A stretch of DNA of 13,067 bases, from NCBI GenBank assembly GCA_017551215.1, contig JAFZMA010000032.1, forward strand, positions 1 through 13,067, read 5' to 3'. The DNA is from Bacteroidales bacterium (GTDB lineage: Bacteria; Bacteroidota; Bacteroidia; Bacteroidales; UBA932). The stretch's first letter is position 1, and the number at the start of each line of letters is the position of its first letter. Position numbers and translations under genes: made by a program. The notes beneath the pieces are model-generated. The model had not been told where the DNA came from. It searched no databases and was given only the letters and a program-made list of their open reading frames with translations. Below, in pieces: positions 6,661 to 13,039 of this stretch.

Positions 6661-6922
6661 ATGATGGAAGCCGGCAAAAGCCGGCTTTTTCTGTGTGCTC
6701 CCGCCATCTGGAAAGCTAGCTTTCCAAGGGGCGGACGCACACAGAAAATACGCCACAGGGTTTCCCCTGTGGCTTCCATCACCTTCTCTTGCAAGGGCCC
6801 CTGCGGCAAGCAGCCAGGGATGCCGGAGGGCGCAAGCCCGACGGAATCCAGGTGAGAGATGCTTTCCATATGGCGGGTGTCCACAGAAAATACGCCACGG
6901 GGAATCCCGTGGCTTCCATCAT
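6661..6922 (+). repeat. Element A, left copy: tRNA-linked multi-hairpin repeat
   Basis: This 262-bp element is bounded by 12-bp inverted ends, ATGATGGAAGCC and GGCTTCCATCAT. It contains four strong hairpins or palindromes: AAGCCGGC/GCCGGCTT (6668-6687, also the tRNA terminator); a long hairpin at about 6691-6744 centred on an 18-base perfect palindrome (6709-6726); GCCACAGGG/CCCTGTGGC (6752-6773); and GCCACGGG/CCCGTGGC (6894-6913). A G+C-rich spacer (about 6789-6850) holds GGGC-GCAA-GCCC, a GNRA-like tetraloop hairpin. A second copy lies inverted at 12724-13046. Open frames crossing it are not convincing genes. Confidence 0.88.
6668..6690 (+). terminator. tRNA-Ser terminator (first hairpin of element A)
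   Basis: An 8-bp perfect stem AAGCCGGC/GCCGGCTT with an AAAA loop runs into five T residues, 15 bases after the tRNA. It should end tRNA transcription and is shared with the equivalent position next to the right-hand tRNA. Confidence 0.85.
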
Positions 6923-6939
6923 ACTATCTTGCAAGGGCC

Positions 6940-7045
6940 CTGCAAACAAACTCTCTGAATATCAATTATATAAGCAAGTGAACCTATGAAAATTTCAACA
7001 GGTTCAAGTTAGCAAATGCCTGAATTTCAGCGGTTTGTCTTGCAG
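6940..7045 (+). repeat. Element B, copy 1: 106-bp imperfect palindrome (REPIN-like)
   Basis: It begins CTGCAAACAAAC and ends GTTTGTCTTGCAG, so the ends are inverted. Inner arms CTGAATATCA and TGAATTTCAG, and the core GAACCT/AGGTTC (12-14 bases between), are also inverted, so the whole element can fold back on itself. It starts 17 bases after element A and lies directly upstream of the RAYT promoter. Copies of the same length occur at 7987-8092 (same orientation) and 12537-12642 (inverted). Confidence 0.85.
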
Positions 7046-7060
7046 AAGCAATATGGGGGA

Positions 7061-7092
7061 TTTGGAGAACAACTCTCTAATCTTTATATTTG
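7061..7092 (+). promoter_or_regulatory. Promoter of the RAYT gene
   Basis: TTTG (7061-7064) and TATATTTG (7085-7092, full TAnnTTTG match) are 20 bases apart, a textbook Bacteroidetes -33/-7 pair. Transcription would start near 7099 and leave a leader of about 47 bases with a strong GGAGGGGAGG site at 7132-7141. The promoter lies 15 bases beyond the end of element B. Confidence 0.7.
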
Positions 7093-7145
7093 TGGCGTTT
7101 TATGGCATTTATGCTTTTCTGAACTAATATTTGGAGGGGAGGATT

Positions 7146-8006
7146 ATGAAGGGAATAATTCACATAGCCAATTCTGGCAACCTGACTTCTGGATTCAATA
7201 GCAGTAAGTACAATTCCAGGTTTTCCTGCTATCATATCTATCAACGTAGCGTAGATAGAGAGAAAATCTTTTGTTCTTCTATGGACGTACTGGTTTTTCT
7301 GACGATACTGAAGATGATTGCAAAGAGATTTAGTGTGGACGTTTATGCCTTGTGCATTATGCTCAATCACACTCATTTACTGGTAAAGGCTGCCAATGAA
7401 AAGACTCTTTCATATTTCGTACACGGATACACGTCATTATTCTCAAGACTGTACAACAAAGAACACAAAAGATCCGGAGCTTTGTTCAGTACTCCGTACG
7501 GACGCTCATGGAAATATAGCGACAAATATATCCGGAGTTCCATCGCTTACATATTCAATAATCCTGTTGAGGCTAGTATTTGCAAAAAAGCAGAAGAGTA
7601 TGTATGGAACCTACTTGCGTTCAGAGATTCTAATCATCCATTTTCAGAACGTCTGGATATCTCTCAAAGTAGATCGTGCGTAAGACAAACCGTTAAAGAA
7701 ATCAAGGCTGCATATTCAAGGAATGAGTACTTGAATTACACTGTTTTAAGACATCTTTTTAAGGGCACCTCCGAGAAAGAAGCTCTTCAAATCCGTGATC
7801 TTATCTTAAGCACATACAATCCCATTAATTATGATGCATTGTCTATTCTATTCGGAGATATGAAACATGCCATAATAGCCATAAACTCAAACACGGGGGC
7901 TGAATACGACATCGCTGAGGATGATTATATAAAACGCCTTTTGCCCAAAGGGGACTCGTCCTCCCACAGAATATCCACAAACAGCCCTGCAAGCAAAATC
8001 CCTTAA
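7146..8006 (+). CDS. REP-associated tyrosine transposase (RAYT), Y1/HUH nuclease
   Basis: The 286-residue product starts at ATG 7146, 5 bases after GGAGGGGAGG; an in-frame TTG at 7131 is less likely. The HUH metal-binding motif is LNHTHLLV (His75, His77). A helix with YTSLFSRLYNKEHKRSGALF follows, then AYIFNNPVEA, where Tyr135 aligns with the catalytic Tyr of RAYTs (YIxxNPV motif). Such enzymes nick and rejoin single-stranded DNA at REP/REPIN palindromes and are usually single-copy, without inverted ends of their own. About 140 residues follow the catalytic core, perhaps a DNA-binding tail. Palindromic B elements flank it on both sides in the same orientation, and its last codons lie inside the downstream copy. 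It is somewhat AT-richer than the host genes. Confidence 0.9.
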   Translation: MKGIIHIANSGNLTSGFNSSKYNSRFSCYHIYQRSVDREKIFCSSMDVLVFLTILKMIAKRFSVDVYALCIMLNHTHLLVKAANEKTLSYFVHGYTSLFSRLYNKEHKRSGALFSTPYGRSWKYSDKYIRSSIAYIFNNPVEASICKKAEEYVWNLLAFRDSNHPFSERLDISQSRSCVRQTVKEIKAAYSRNEYLNYTVLRHLFKGTSEKEALQIRDLILSTYNPINYDALSILFGDMKHAIIAINSNTGAEYDIAEDDYIKRLLPKGDSSSHRISTNSPASKIP

Positions 8007-8092
8007 AATCAGCCACATAAGCAAACGAACCTAGGCAAAATTCGATAGGTTCAAGTTAGCAAGTATCTGAATTTCAGCAACTTGTCCTGCAG
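7987..8092 (+). repeat. Element B, copy 2, overlapping the RAYT 3' end
   Basis: It is 106 bp, bounded by CTGCAAG and CTGCAG, with core GAACCTA/TAGGTTC and the inner palindrome CTGAATTTCAG. It shares AAGCAAnnGAACCTA and AGGTTCAAGTTAGCAA with copy 1. The first 20 bases (7987-8006) encode the last RAYT codons and its stop, so the gene and the repeat are physically merged. Confidence 0.85.
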
Positions 8093-8195
8093 AGTCAACA
8101 ATTGGTATTTGGAGACTAATTATATCAGAATCCGTTGACTTGTCTTGCAGAAGCCACAATTGGTTTCGGAGAAAAGTTACATCAGAAGCCGTTGA
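8081..8195. repeat. Degenerate direct repeat of 58 and 57 bp
   Basis: Two adjacent units (8081-8138 and 8139-8195) both begin CTTGTC-TGCAGA, contain CAATTGGT and GGAGA, and end ATCAGAA-CCGTTGA. The first unit starts in the right end of element B copy 2. The part after TGCAG resembles the RAYT leader after copy 1 (ATTTGGAGA...TAAT..TATAT). The second unit runs through the stop codon of the transporter gene at 8182. Confidence 0.65.
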
Positions 8196-9750
8196 GGTTC
8201 AGGTAGACGGTTGGCAGCAGGAGCAGCAGGCCGATCAGCATAAACACCAGCAGTATCTTCCAGAACCACTTAAGCCAGACCTCGTATGGAATGCGGGCGA
8301 CTCCCAGCACACCCATCAGTACCGCGGATGTAGGGGTGATCATGTTGGTAAATCCATCGCCGAGCTGATAAGCCATTACTGTTGCCTGGCGGGATAGGCC
8401 AATCACATCAGAGAACGGTGCCATTATAGGCATTGTGAGGGCAGCCTTGGCGGTTCCGCTCGGGATGAACAGGTTGAGCACGGTCTGTATTCCGTACATG
8501 ATGGAAACCGTTCCGCCCTGGCTGGTTCCGTTCATGGTGTTAGCCAGGCCGAACAGTATGGTATCCATTACTTTACCGGATGTGAGAACTTCTATGATTC
8601 CGCCTGCAAGGCCTACTATCAGTGCGGCCGACAGAATGTCCTTTGCGCCGGAAATGAACTCTACGGTTATCTTGTTGGCGCTGCTTCCCATAGCTATTCC
8701 CGAAATGATTCCCATTCCCAGGAACAGGGCAGAGATTTCCTTCACGTACCAGCCATAGCCCAGCACTCCAACAATCAGGAAAAAAATGGTGAATGCCAGC
8801 ACTCCGAGAATGAAATACAGATAGGATTTCCTCAAAGTGAGAATGCCTACAATCACATACAATCCTGCTATTACCGGTAGCCAGACAAATGTAAATTCCC
8901 TGCCGCCAAAGGTTACCGTTGTCTGCGGGTAAAGCACTGCTGCTATGATTATTACAGCTGCGGACAATATGAATATCACCCATGCGCCGGTTGGAGTCTT
9001 TTCCCCGAACTTCAACGATGCTGTTTCTGTCTGGCGGTTTCTCCAGTATTCATCTATCTGATATGTGGGACTCAGCTGCGGATTTCTCTTCACCCTTGCG
9101 GCGTACCACAGCGTGAATGCAATTATCAGAAGCGTAAGGATTACCCATACCACCATCCTGTACTCGAAGCCGGAGAACAGCGGCAGTCCGCTGAGGCCCT
9201 GGGCTATTCCAATGGTGAACGGATTGAATATGGCTCCGCTGAATCCAATATGCGCGGCAACATATACCATCAGTACTCCGGTAATGGAATCATAACCCAT
9301 GGAAATTGCCAAAGGAACAAAGATAATGATGAAGGCTATAGTCTCCTCGCTCATGCCGAACATAGCTCCGAACAGGCTGAAAATGACCATCGTGGCAACT
9401 ATTATGAGCCAATGTTTCTTTGCACGTTTCAGCAATGAGCTGATTCCGAAATCAATTGCCCGGCTGCTGTTCAGAATCTGAAACGCTCCACCGATAATCA
9501 GTATGAAAGCAATTATGGAAGCCTGCCTCTTGAAACCGTCCACAATGGAACCAAGTATCTGCCAGCTCTGCGGATTTGATTCCACCTGATGGTAAGACCC
9601 GGCCACAATCACGTCTTTCTCCGCTCCGCCTACAGTAACAGTCTGATGGTCAAACTCCCCGGCAGGCAGTATCCAAGTCAGGATGCCGCACACCAGCAGG
9701 ACAAATCCTACGATTACAAAAGTATGTGGTATTTTCCTTGCCGCCTTCAT
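8182..9750 (-). CDS. YfcC-family membrane transporter (putative basic amino acid antiporter)
   Basis: From ATG 9750 the product has 522 residues and begins MKAARKIPHTF, typical for the family; an in-frame GTG at 9765 would add five residues. About a dozen hydrophobic helices fill the protein. Family-like segments include GILTWILPAGEFD near the N-terminus, GMSEETIAFIIIFVPLAISMGYD, the re-entrant-looking GFSGAIFNPFTIGIAQGL, and FIPSGTAKAALTMPIMAPFSD with DGFTNMITPTSAVLMGVL near the end. YfcC proteins belong to the DcuC/YfcC group and are annotated as putative basic amino acid antiporters; direct evidence is limited. It lies 23 bases downstream of the LRR lipoprotein gene on the same strand and close to a deiminase gene, which suits arginine or agmatine exchange (inference). 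Its stop lies within a repeat. Confidence 0.9.
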   Translation of the reverse strand: MKAARKIPHTFVIVGFVLLVCGILTWILPAGEFDHQTVTVGGAEKDVIVAGSYHQVESNPQSWQILGSIVDGFKRQASIIAFILIIGGAFQILNSSRAIDFGISSLLKRAKKHWLIIVATMVIFSLFGAMFGMSEETIAFIIIFVPLAISMGYDSITGVLMVYVAAHIGFSGAIFNPFTIGIAQGLSGLPLFSGFEYRMVVWVILTLLIIAFTLWYAARVKRNPQLSPTYQIDEYWRNRQTETASLKFGEKTPTGAWVIFILSAAVIIIAAVLYPQTTVTFGGREFTFVWLPVIAGLYVIVGILTLRKSYLYFILGVLAFTIFFLIVGVLGYGWYVKEISALFLGMGIISGIAMGSSANKITVEFISGAKDILSAALIVGLAGGIIEVLTSGKVMDTILFGLANTMNGTSQGGTVSIMYGIQTVLNLFIPSGTAKAALTMPIMAPFSDVIGLSRQATVMAYQLGDGFTNMITPTSAVLMGVLGVARIPYEVWLKWFWKILLVFMLIGLLLLLPTVYLNLNGF

Positions 9751-9773
9751 ACAGGAGAGATGCACCTAACCTG

Positions 9774-10655
9774 TTACCGCTTAGTGTAGCCGATAATTTC
9801 CACGTCTTTATCGGCGAGCAAAACCGTAAGCTTAGGGTTGTTGGTTGCATCAAGGCTTGTAAGCTTGTTTCTCTGGCAAAGCAACCATTCCAGTTTAGGG
9901 TTCTTGCTGACATCCAGAGATTTAAGCTGATTGCCTTCGCAATTCAGCAGTACAAGATCAGGGAGTTTGCTCACATCCAGACTGCCAATCTGATTGTTAA
10001 CGCAATACAGATTCCTCAGCTCCGTGTTGTTGCTTACATCCAGGCTTGAAACCATATTCGTGGACAATGCAAGCTCGATCAGTTTTGTATTATTGCTTAC
10101 ATCCAGGCTTGGAATTTGATTGTTATTGCACTGCAACAGAACGAGTTCGGTATTCTTGCTCACATCCAGGCCGGTAAGGCCGCATGAAGAACAGCACAAC
10201 TCCTTCAGGAGCGTATTCTTGCTCACATCCAGAGAGTCGATCATATTGGCGCTGCAATACAAATGTTCCAGTTTGGTGTTATGGCTAACGTCCAGGCTGG
10301 TAACCTGATGAGCCTCAAAAACCAACGCCTTCAGATTCGGGAAGTATTCAATACCTTTAAAGGAATGGAATGGCTCTACGTCTTCATAATCTAATGGATC
10401 CTTAAACACGAGTTCAGTTACAGTGTCTACTTCAGCCATTGAAACCTTACCGTCTGAATTGGCATCGAAATGTTCCCTGCAGTATGCAATGAACAAGGAG
10501 TCATCCATCTGGGTGCAAACATCCTCAACCTCAGGGAGAACGAAAGCCACCTCTGCCGGTTCAGCATTCTCATTGTTTCCTCCGCGATTATTGCAGGCAG
10601 AGACAAAAAGGCAAACCGCAAGAATCAGCGTCAACGCAAAAACGAACTTTTTCAT
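9774..10655 (-). CDS. Leucine-rich repeat lipoprotein with Cys-ladder repeats
   Basis: This 293-residue protein has lipobox VSAC (Cys21), followed by a short Asn/Glu-rich linker. Residues 64-75 (DANSDGKVSMAE) form an EF-hand/dockerin-like calcium loop. Eight tandem repeats of exactly 21 residues then run from 118 to 285, with consensus xxSLDVSxNTxLxxLxCxxNx. This is the InlJ-like LRR type, where a Cys replaces one consensus Leu; the Cys is lost in the fourth and eighth repeats. At DNA level it is a diverged 63-bp tandem repeat (9801-10304). Such proteins are surface-exposed binding modules; the ligand is unknown. The gene sits directly upstream of the YfcC gene, probably in one transcript. 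A TAACTTTG -7 box lies upstream. Confidence 0.92.
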   Translation of the reverse strand: MKKFVFALTLILAVCLFVSACNNRGGNNENAEPAEVAFVLPEVEDVCTQMDDSLFIAYCREHFDANSDGKVSMAEVDTVTELVFKDPLDYEDVEPFHSFKGIEYFPNLKALVFEAHQVTSLDVSHNTKLEHLYCSANMIDSLDVSKNTLLKELCCSSCGLTGLDVSKNTELVLLQCNNNQIPSLDVSNNTKLIELALSTNMVSSLDVSNNTELRNLYCVNNQIGSLDVSKLPDLVLLNCEGNQLKSLDVSKNPKLEWLLCQRNKLTSLDATNNPKLTVLLADKDVEIIGYTKR

Positions 10656-10679
10656 ATTCTATTGTATTTAGATATACTC

Positions 10680-10687
10680 CAAAGTTA
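10680..10687 (-). promoter_or_regulatory. -7 box for the LRR lipoprotein/transporter unit
   Basis: The - strand reads TAACTTTG, a full TAnnTTTG match, 24 bases before the LRR gene start. No clear -33 TTTG is present. It is one of two divergent promoters in the 147-base AT-rich region. Confidence 0.5.
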
Positions 10688-10777
10688 AGGTATTTTATCT
10701 GAAATCACTTAAATAACTATTTGTATATTATTAACATCTTTTAACAAATTTCCTTTCCGGTTCAGGTTTCGGCAACA

Positions 10778-10785
10778 TACTTTTG
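10778..10785 (+). promoter_or_regulatory. -7 box for the deiminase gene
   Basis: TACTTTTG matches TAnnTTTG and lies 17 bases before the start codon at 10803, which predicts a leader of about 11 bases. A TTTC, not TTTG, is near the -33 position. Confidence 0.5.
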
Positions 10786-10802
10786 CCCCAAACCATGGCG
10801 AT

Positions 10803-11660
10803 ATGATACTCGACAGTCAAACCAACAAAGTCTATCTGGCAGCAGGACTCCGGAAATATGAAAAGGCCTGCTTGAACCTTCTGTATGAATTACATAACAA
10901 TCACATTCCTGTGGAATACCTTAAGTACACGCAGTCCTATAAACATGTCTGGAGCCGCGACTATATGCCTATCCAGCTTCAAAAAGACAGATTTCTTCTC
11001 TACAAATACAAGCCTGATTATCTACAGGGCTATAAGGACTATATCCCAAGATACAAGGCCATTGCCAAGAATTTAGGCCTCAACCTCATTGTCACCGATA
11101 TCATCTTGGACGGGGGCAACATTATCAAGTGCAAAGACAAGGTCATTATGACGGACAAGATCTTCAAGGAAAATCCAAAATATCAGAAACACAAGTTGAT
11201 AGAAAAACTGGAGAAACTGATGAAAGTCCAGATTGTCATAATTCCATGGGACCGCTACGACATGTTCGGCCATGCAGACGGAATGGTCCGGCACATAACA
11301 GGTAACCGCGTGCTCCTAAACAACTATTCCGACATTGACACTGCTTTGCGCAAGCGCCTGCTGCAAGCTCTCACCCCTCATTTCATAGTGGAGGAGCTGG
11401 AATATGATACTCCGCGATGCAGCAAGCAATCCTGGGCCTACATCAATTTCCTTCAGACGAATAGTTGTATATTTGTTCCAGGGCTTAACATCAAGGAAGA
11501 TTCCCTGGCTTTAGCACAGATTCAGCACTATTATCCTGATTATAAAGTCCTTCAAATACGAGGCTGTGAAGAACTTGTGCGCGATGGCGGAGCCTTGAAC
11601 TGCATAACCTGGAATATCCTCAGCGATATCCCGGAATGGAAAGAAGAAGTTGTTTATTAA
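10803..11660 (+). CDS. Agmatine deiminase / Porphyromonas-type peptidyl-arginine deiminase family enzyme
   Basis: The 285-residue protein has the guanidine-group modifying fold of the PAD_porph/agmatine deiminase family. Conserved motifs appear in order: WSRDYMP (Arg52, Asp53), DGGNII (Asp103), GHADGMVR (His157, Asp159) and GGALNCITW with the nucleophile Cys267. All residues needed for hydrolysis of a guanidinium group are present. The likely reaction is agmatine to N-carbamoylputrescine plus ammonia, or arginine/peptidyl-arginine to citrulline. It is shorter than typical agmatine deiminases (about 350 residues) and has no signal peptide, so it should act on a small molecule in the cytoplasm. 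It is divergent from the LRR-transporter pair, and the AT-rich unknown gene starts 20 bases after its stop. Confidence 0.87.
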   Translation: MILDSQTNKVYLAAGLRKYEKACLNLLYELHNNHIPVEYLKYTQSYKHVWSRDYMPIQLQKDRFLLYKYKPDYLQGYKDYIPRYKAIAKNLGLNLIVTDIILDGGNIIKCKDKVIMTDKIFKENPKYQKHKLIEKLEKLMKVQIVIIPWDRYDMFGHADGMVRHITGNRVLLNNYSDIDTALRKRLLQALTPHFIVEELEYDTPRCSKQSWAYINFLQTNSCIFVPGLNIKEDSLALAQIQHYYPDYKVLQIRGCEELVRDGGALNCITWNILSDIPEWKEEVVY

Positions 11661-11680
11661 TCTTTTAAAATAATAACACG

Positions 11681-12424
11681 ATGACCGAGAACATTACCTA
11701 TGGTTTTGTAAGAGAACATTCTTTGTGTGGATGTCTTTCTGAGTTCAGTGGCGCAAATGGAAAAGATGATACGTCCTTATCAAAACCGTTTGAAGCACTT
11801 GCTACAAAAATGATTTGTGGCGGATATATTAAAGTTAGGAAAGAATATGCCATATTCATTCATACTGTTGAATTCTACTACCACGAAGAAATACCGCAAG
11901 GAGGGAAACAGATAAAAGACGAAATAGTATATCATCGTAATCAGCGGTTTGATAATAGAAACGTCCCTTATTTCCCGATAATGTCATTACACTCTCATTG
12001 GTCTGGTTTTGATATTACGTTTGAGAATCCGGAAAAGCAATATCGAGCTTCTGCTTTAATAAGAAAGTATGTTGTTTACGACTTTAAACGGCATACCTTT
12101 ATCAAACTGGATACTACTTCAGACAAAGAAAAGAAGAAAAAGGACAAGTATTACGTTGGAGAGATAAAGGACGAATTATTTGTAGATGATAGATCTTCTT
12201 TTCTCCAGTATTATCTAAATGGTTTCCCTATAAACGGAGAAGAATCAGGAATAATTTGGAAAGATATAGATAATACTTGTGCACGTTATTTACAAGTTAA
12301 TTCTTCAACTAGAAGGAATGCAGGAGCTCATAAATGGGCTTTTAGATGTCAAGATAACGATGAGTATCTTTCATATATTAAAGAGCTGGCAAAAAGTATA
12401 GATAGCAAGTACTCGCAGAAATGA
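11681..12424 (+). CDS. AT-rich gene encoding a protein of unknown function
   Basis: I do not recognise this 247-residue soluble protein. There is no signal peptide or membrane segment. The N-terminal half has KPFEALATKMICGGYI, FIHTVEFYYHEE and MSLHSHWSGFDITFEN, followed by a Lys-rich stretch (about residues 148-156) and a C-terminal helical end. The VE-F-YYHEE and HSHWSGFDITF pattern faintly recalls methyladenine-glycosylase-like folds, but I would not assign that. Codon use and base composition are clearly more AT-rich than the deiminase gene 20 bases upstream (about 27-35% G+C in the rows counted, against roughly half). This suggests recent acquisition even though it could be read through from the deiminase promoter. 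A structured stretch begins right after its stop. Confidence 0.78.
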   Translation: MTENITYGFVREHSLCGCLSEFSGANGKDDTSLSKPFEALATKMICGGYIKVRKEYAIFIHTVEFYYHEEIPQGGKQIKDEIVYHRNQRFDNRNVPYFPIMSLHSHWSGFDITFENPEKQYRASALIRKYVVYDFKRHTFIKLDTTSDKEKKKKDKYYVGEIKDELFVDDRSSFLQYYLNGFPINGEESGIIWKDIDNTCARYLQVNSSTRRNAGAHKWAFRCQDNDEYLSYIKELAKSIDSKYSQK

Positions 12425-12425
12425 T

Positions 12426-12502
12426 TGTGCTCGGCTGCGATTGCCAAGTGGGACGCCACCTGTAATGAAAAATACTGAGATTGCGCCGGAGGTACAAGCA
12501 CA
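12426..12502. other. Long imperfect inverted repeat after the AT-rich gene
   Basis: TGTGCT (12426-12431) pairs with AGCACA (12497-12502). Inside, CGGC with GCCG and then GCGAT with ATTGC (one G-T pair) continue the stem with a bulge. The interior holds GTGG-GACG-CCAC. The stretch is more G+C-rich than the gene before it. It may be a terminator-like structure, a structured RNA or an old element end. The remaining bases to 12536 show nothing further. Confidence 0.35.
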
Positions 12503-12536
12503 TTGCTAAAACAATTGATGGGCATGGGGAATCGCC

Positions 12537-12642
12537 CTGCAAGATAAGTCGCTGAATTTCAAGTATTTGTTAATTTGAACCTATTAAGATTTGCCTAGGT
12601 TTATTTGCTTATGTTATTGATTCTCAGGATGTTTGCTTGCAG
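12537..12642 (-). repeat. Element B, copy 3 (inverted)
   Basis: Read on the - strand it begins CTGCAAGCAAAC and ends CTTATCTTGCAG, with core AACCTAGGC...AATAGGTTCAAATTAACAA. It is exactly 106 bp, as are the two copies beside the RAYT. It stands alone, with no transposase gene, between the AT-rich gene and the right element A. Confidence 0.83.
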
Positions 12643-12793
12643 AGCATTCAAGGGGCTTTCAGAGGAAAACGTGTACGAAGAGAGCGTTTAATGGAAAAGT
12701 GGTAGGTTTTTGGGAGGGTTGGGATGATGGAAGCCACGAGCATGCTCGTGGCGTGTTTTCTGTGGACACCCGCCATCTGGAAAGCATCTCTCC

Positions 12794-12865
12794 GGGATTC
12801 CACACAACAGAATCCCTGGCTCTCCGGGATTCCTCACAACAGAATCCCTGGCTCTCCGGGATTCC
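12794..12865. repeat. 32-bp tandem repeat inside the right element A
   Basis: GGGATTCC occurs at 12794, 12826 and 12858, giving two full 32-bp units plus the start of a third. Each full unit contains GGGATTC...GAATCCC, a 7-bp inverted repeat with a 9-base loop. The left element A has one equivalent junction only, so the units expanded in this copy. Confidence 0.85.
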
Positions 12866-13015
12866 GTCGGGCTTGCGCCCTCCGGCATCCCTGGCTGCTC
12901 GCCGCAGGGGCCCTTGCAAGGATGGGATGATGGAAGCCACGAGCATGCTCGTGGCGTATTTTCTGTGGACACCCGCCATCTGGAAAGCAAGCTTTCCAAG
13001 TGGCGGGCGCACACA

Positions 13016-13039
13016 GAAAAAGCCGGCTTTCGCCGGCTT
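13016..13039 (-). terminator. Terminator of the right-hand tRNA (first hairpin of element A)
   Basis: On the - strand, AAGCCGGC and GCCGGCTT form an 8-bp stem around GAAA and run into a T tract. It sits at the same distance from the tRNA end as the left-hand terminator. Confidence 0.8.

Noticed and set aside
6561..6989. Several overlapping open frames on both strands across the tRNA and left element A
   Set aside because: They run through the tRNA-Ser and the hairpins. The - strand peptide with VSEGFEPP is the well-known artefact of translating a tRNA backwards. No start site or codon pattern supports a gene.
7146..8006. IS200/IS605 TnpA insertion sequence
   Set aside because: The protein is longer than IS200 TnpA (about 150 residues) and has the RAYT-type YIxxNPV motif. 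No tnpB is present, and the flanking palindromes are duplicated in the same orientation and also occur alone.
12794..12865. CRISPR-like array of 32-bp units
   Set aside because: The units are directly tandem with no unique spacers, and there are only two plus a fragment. No cas genes are present.
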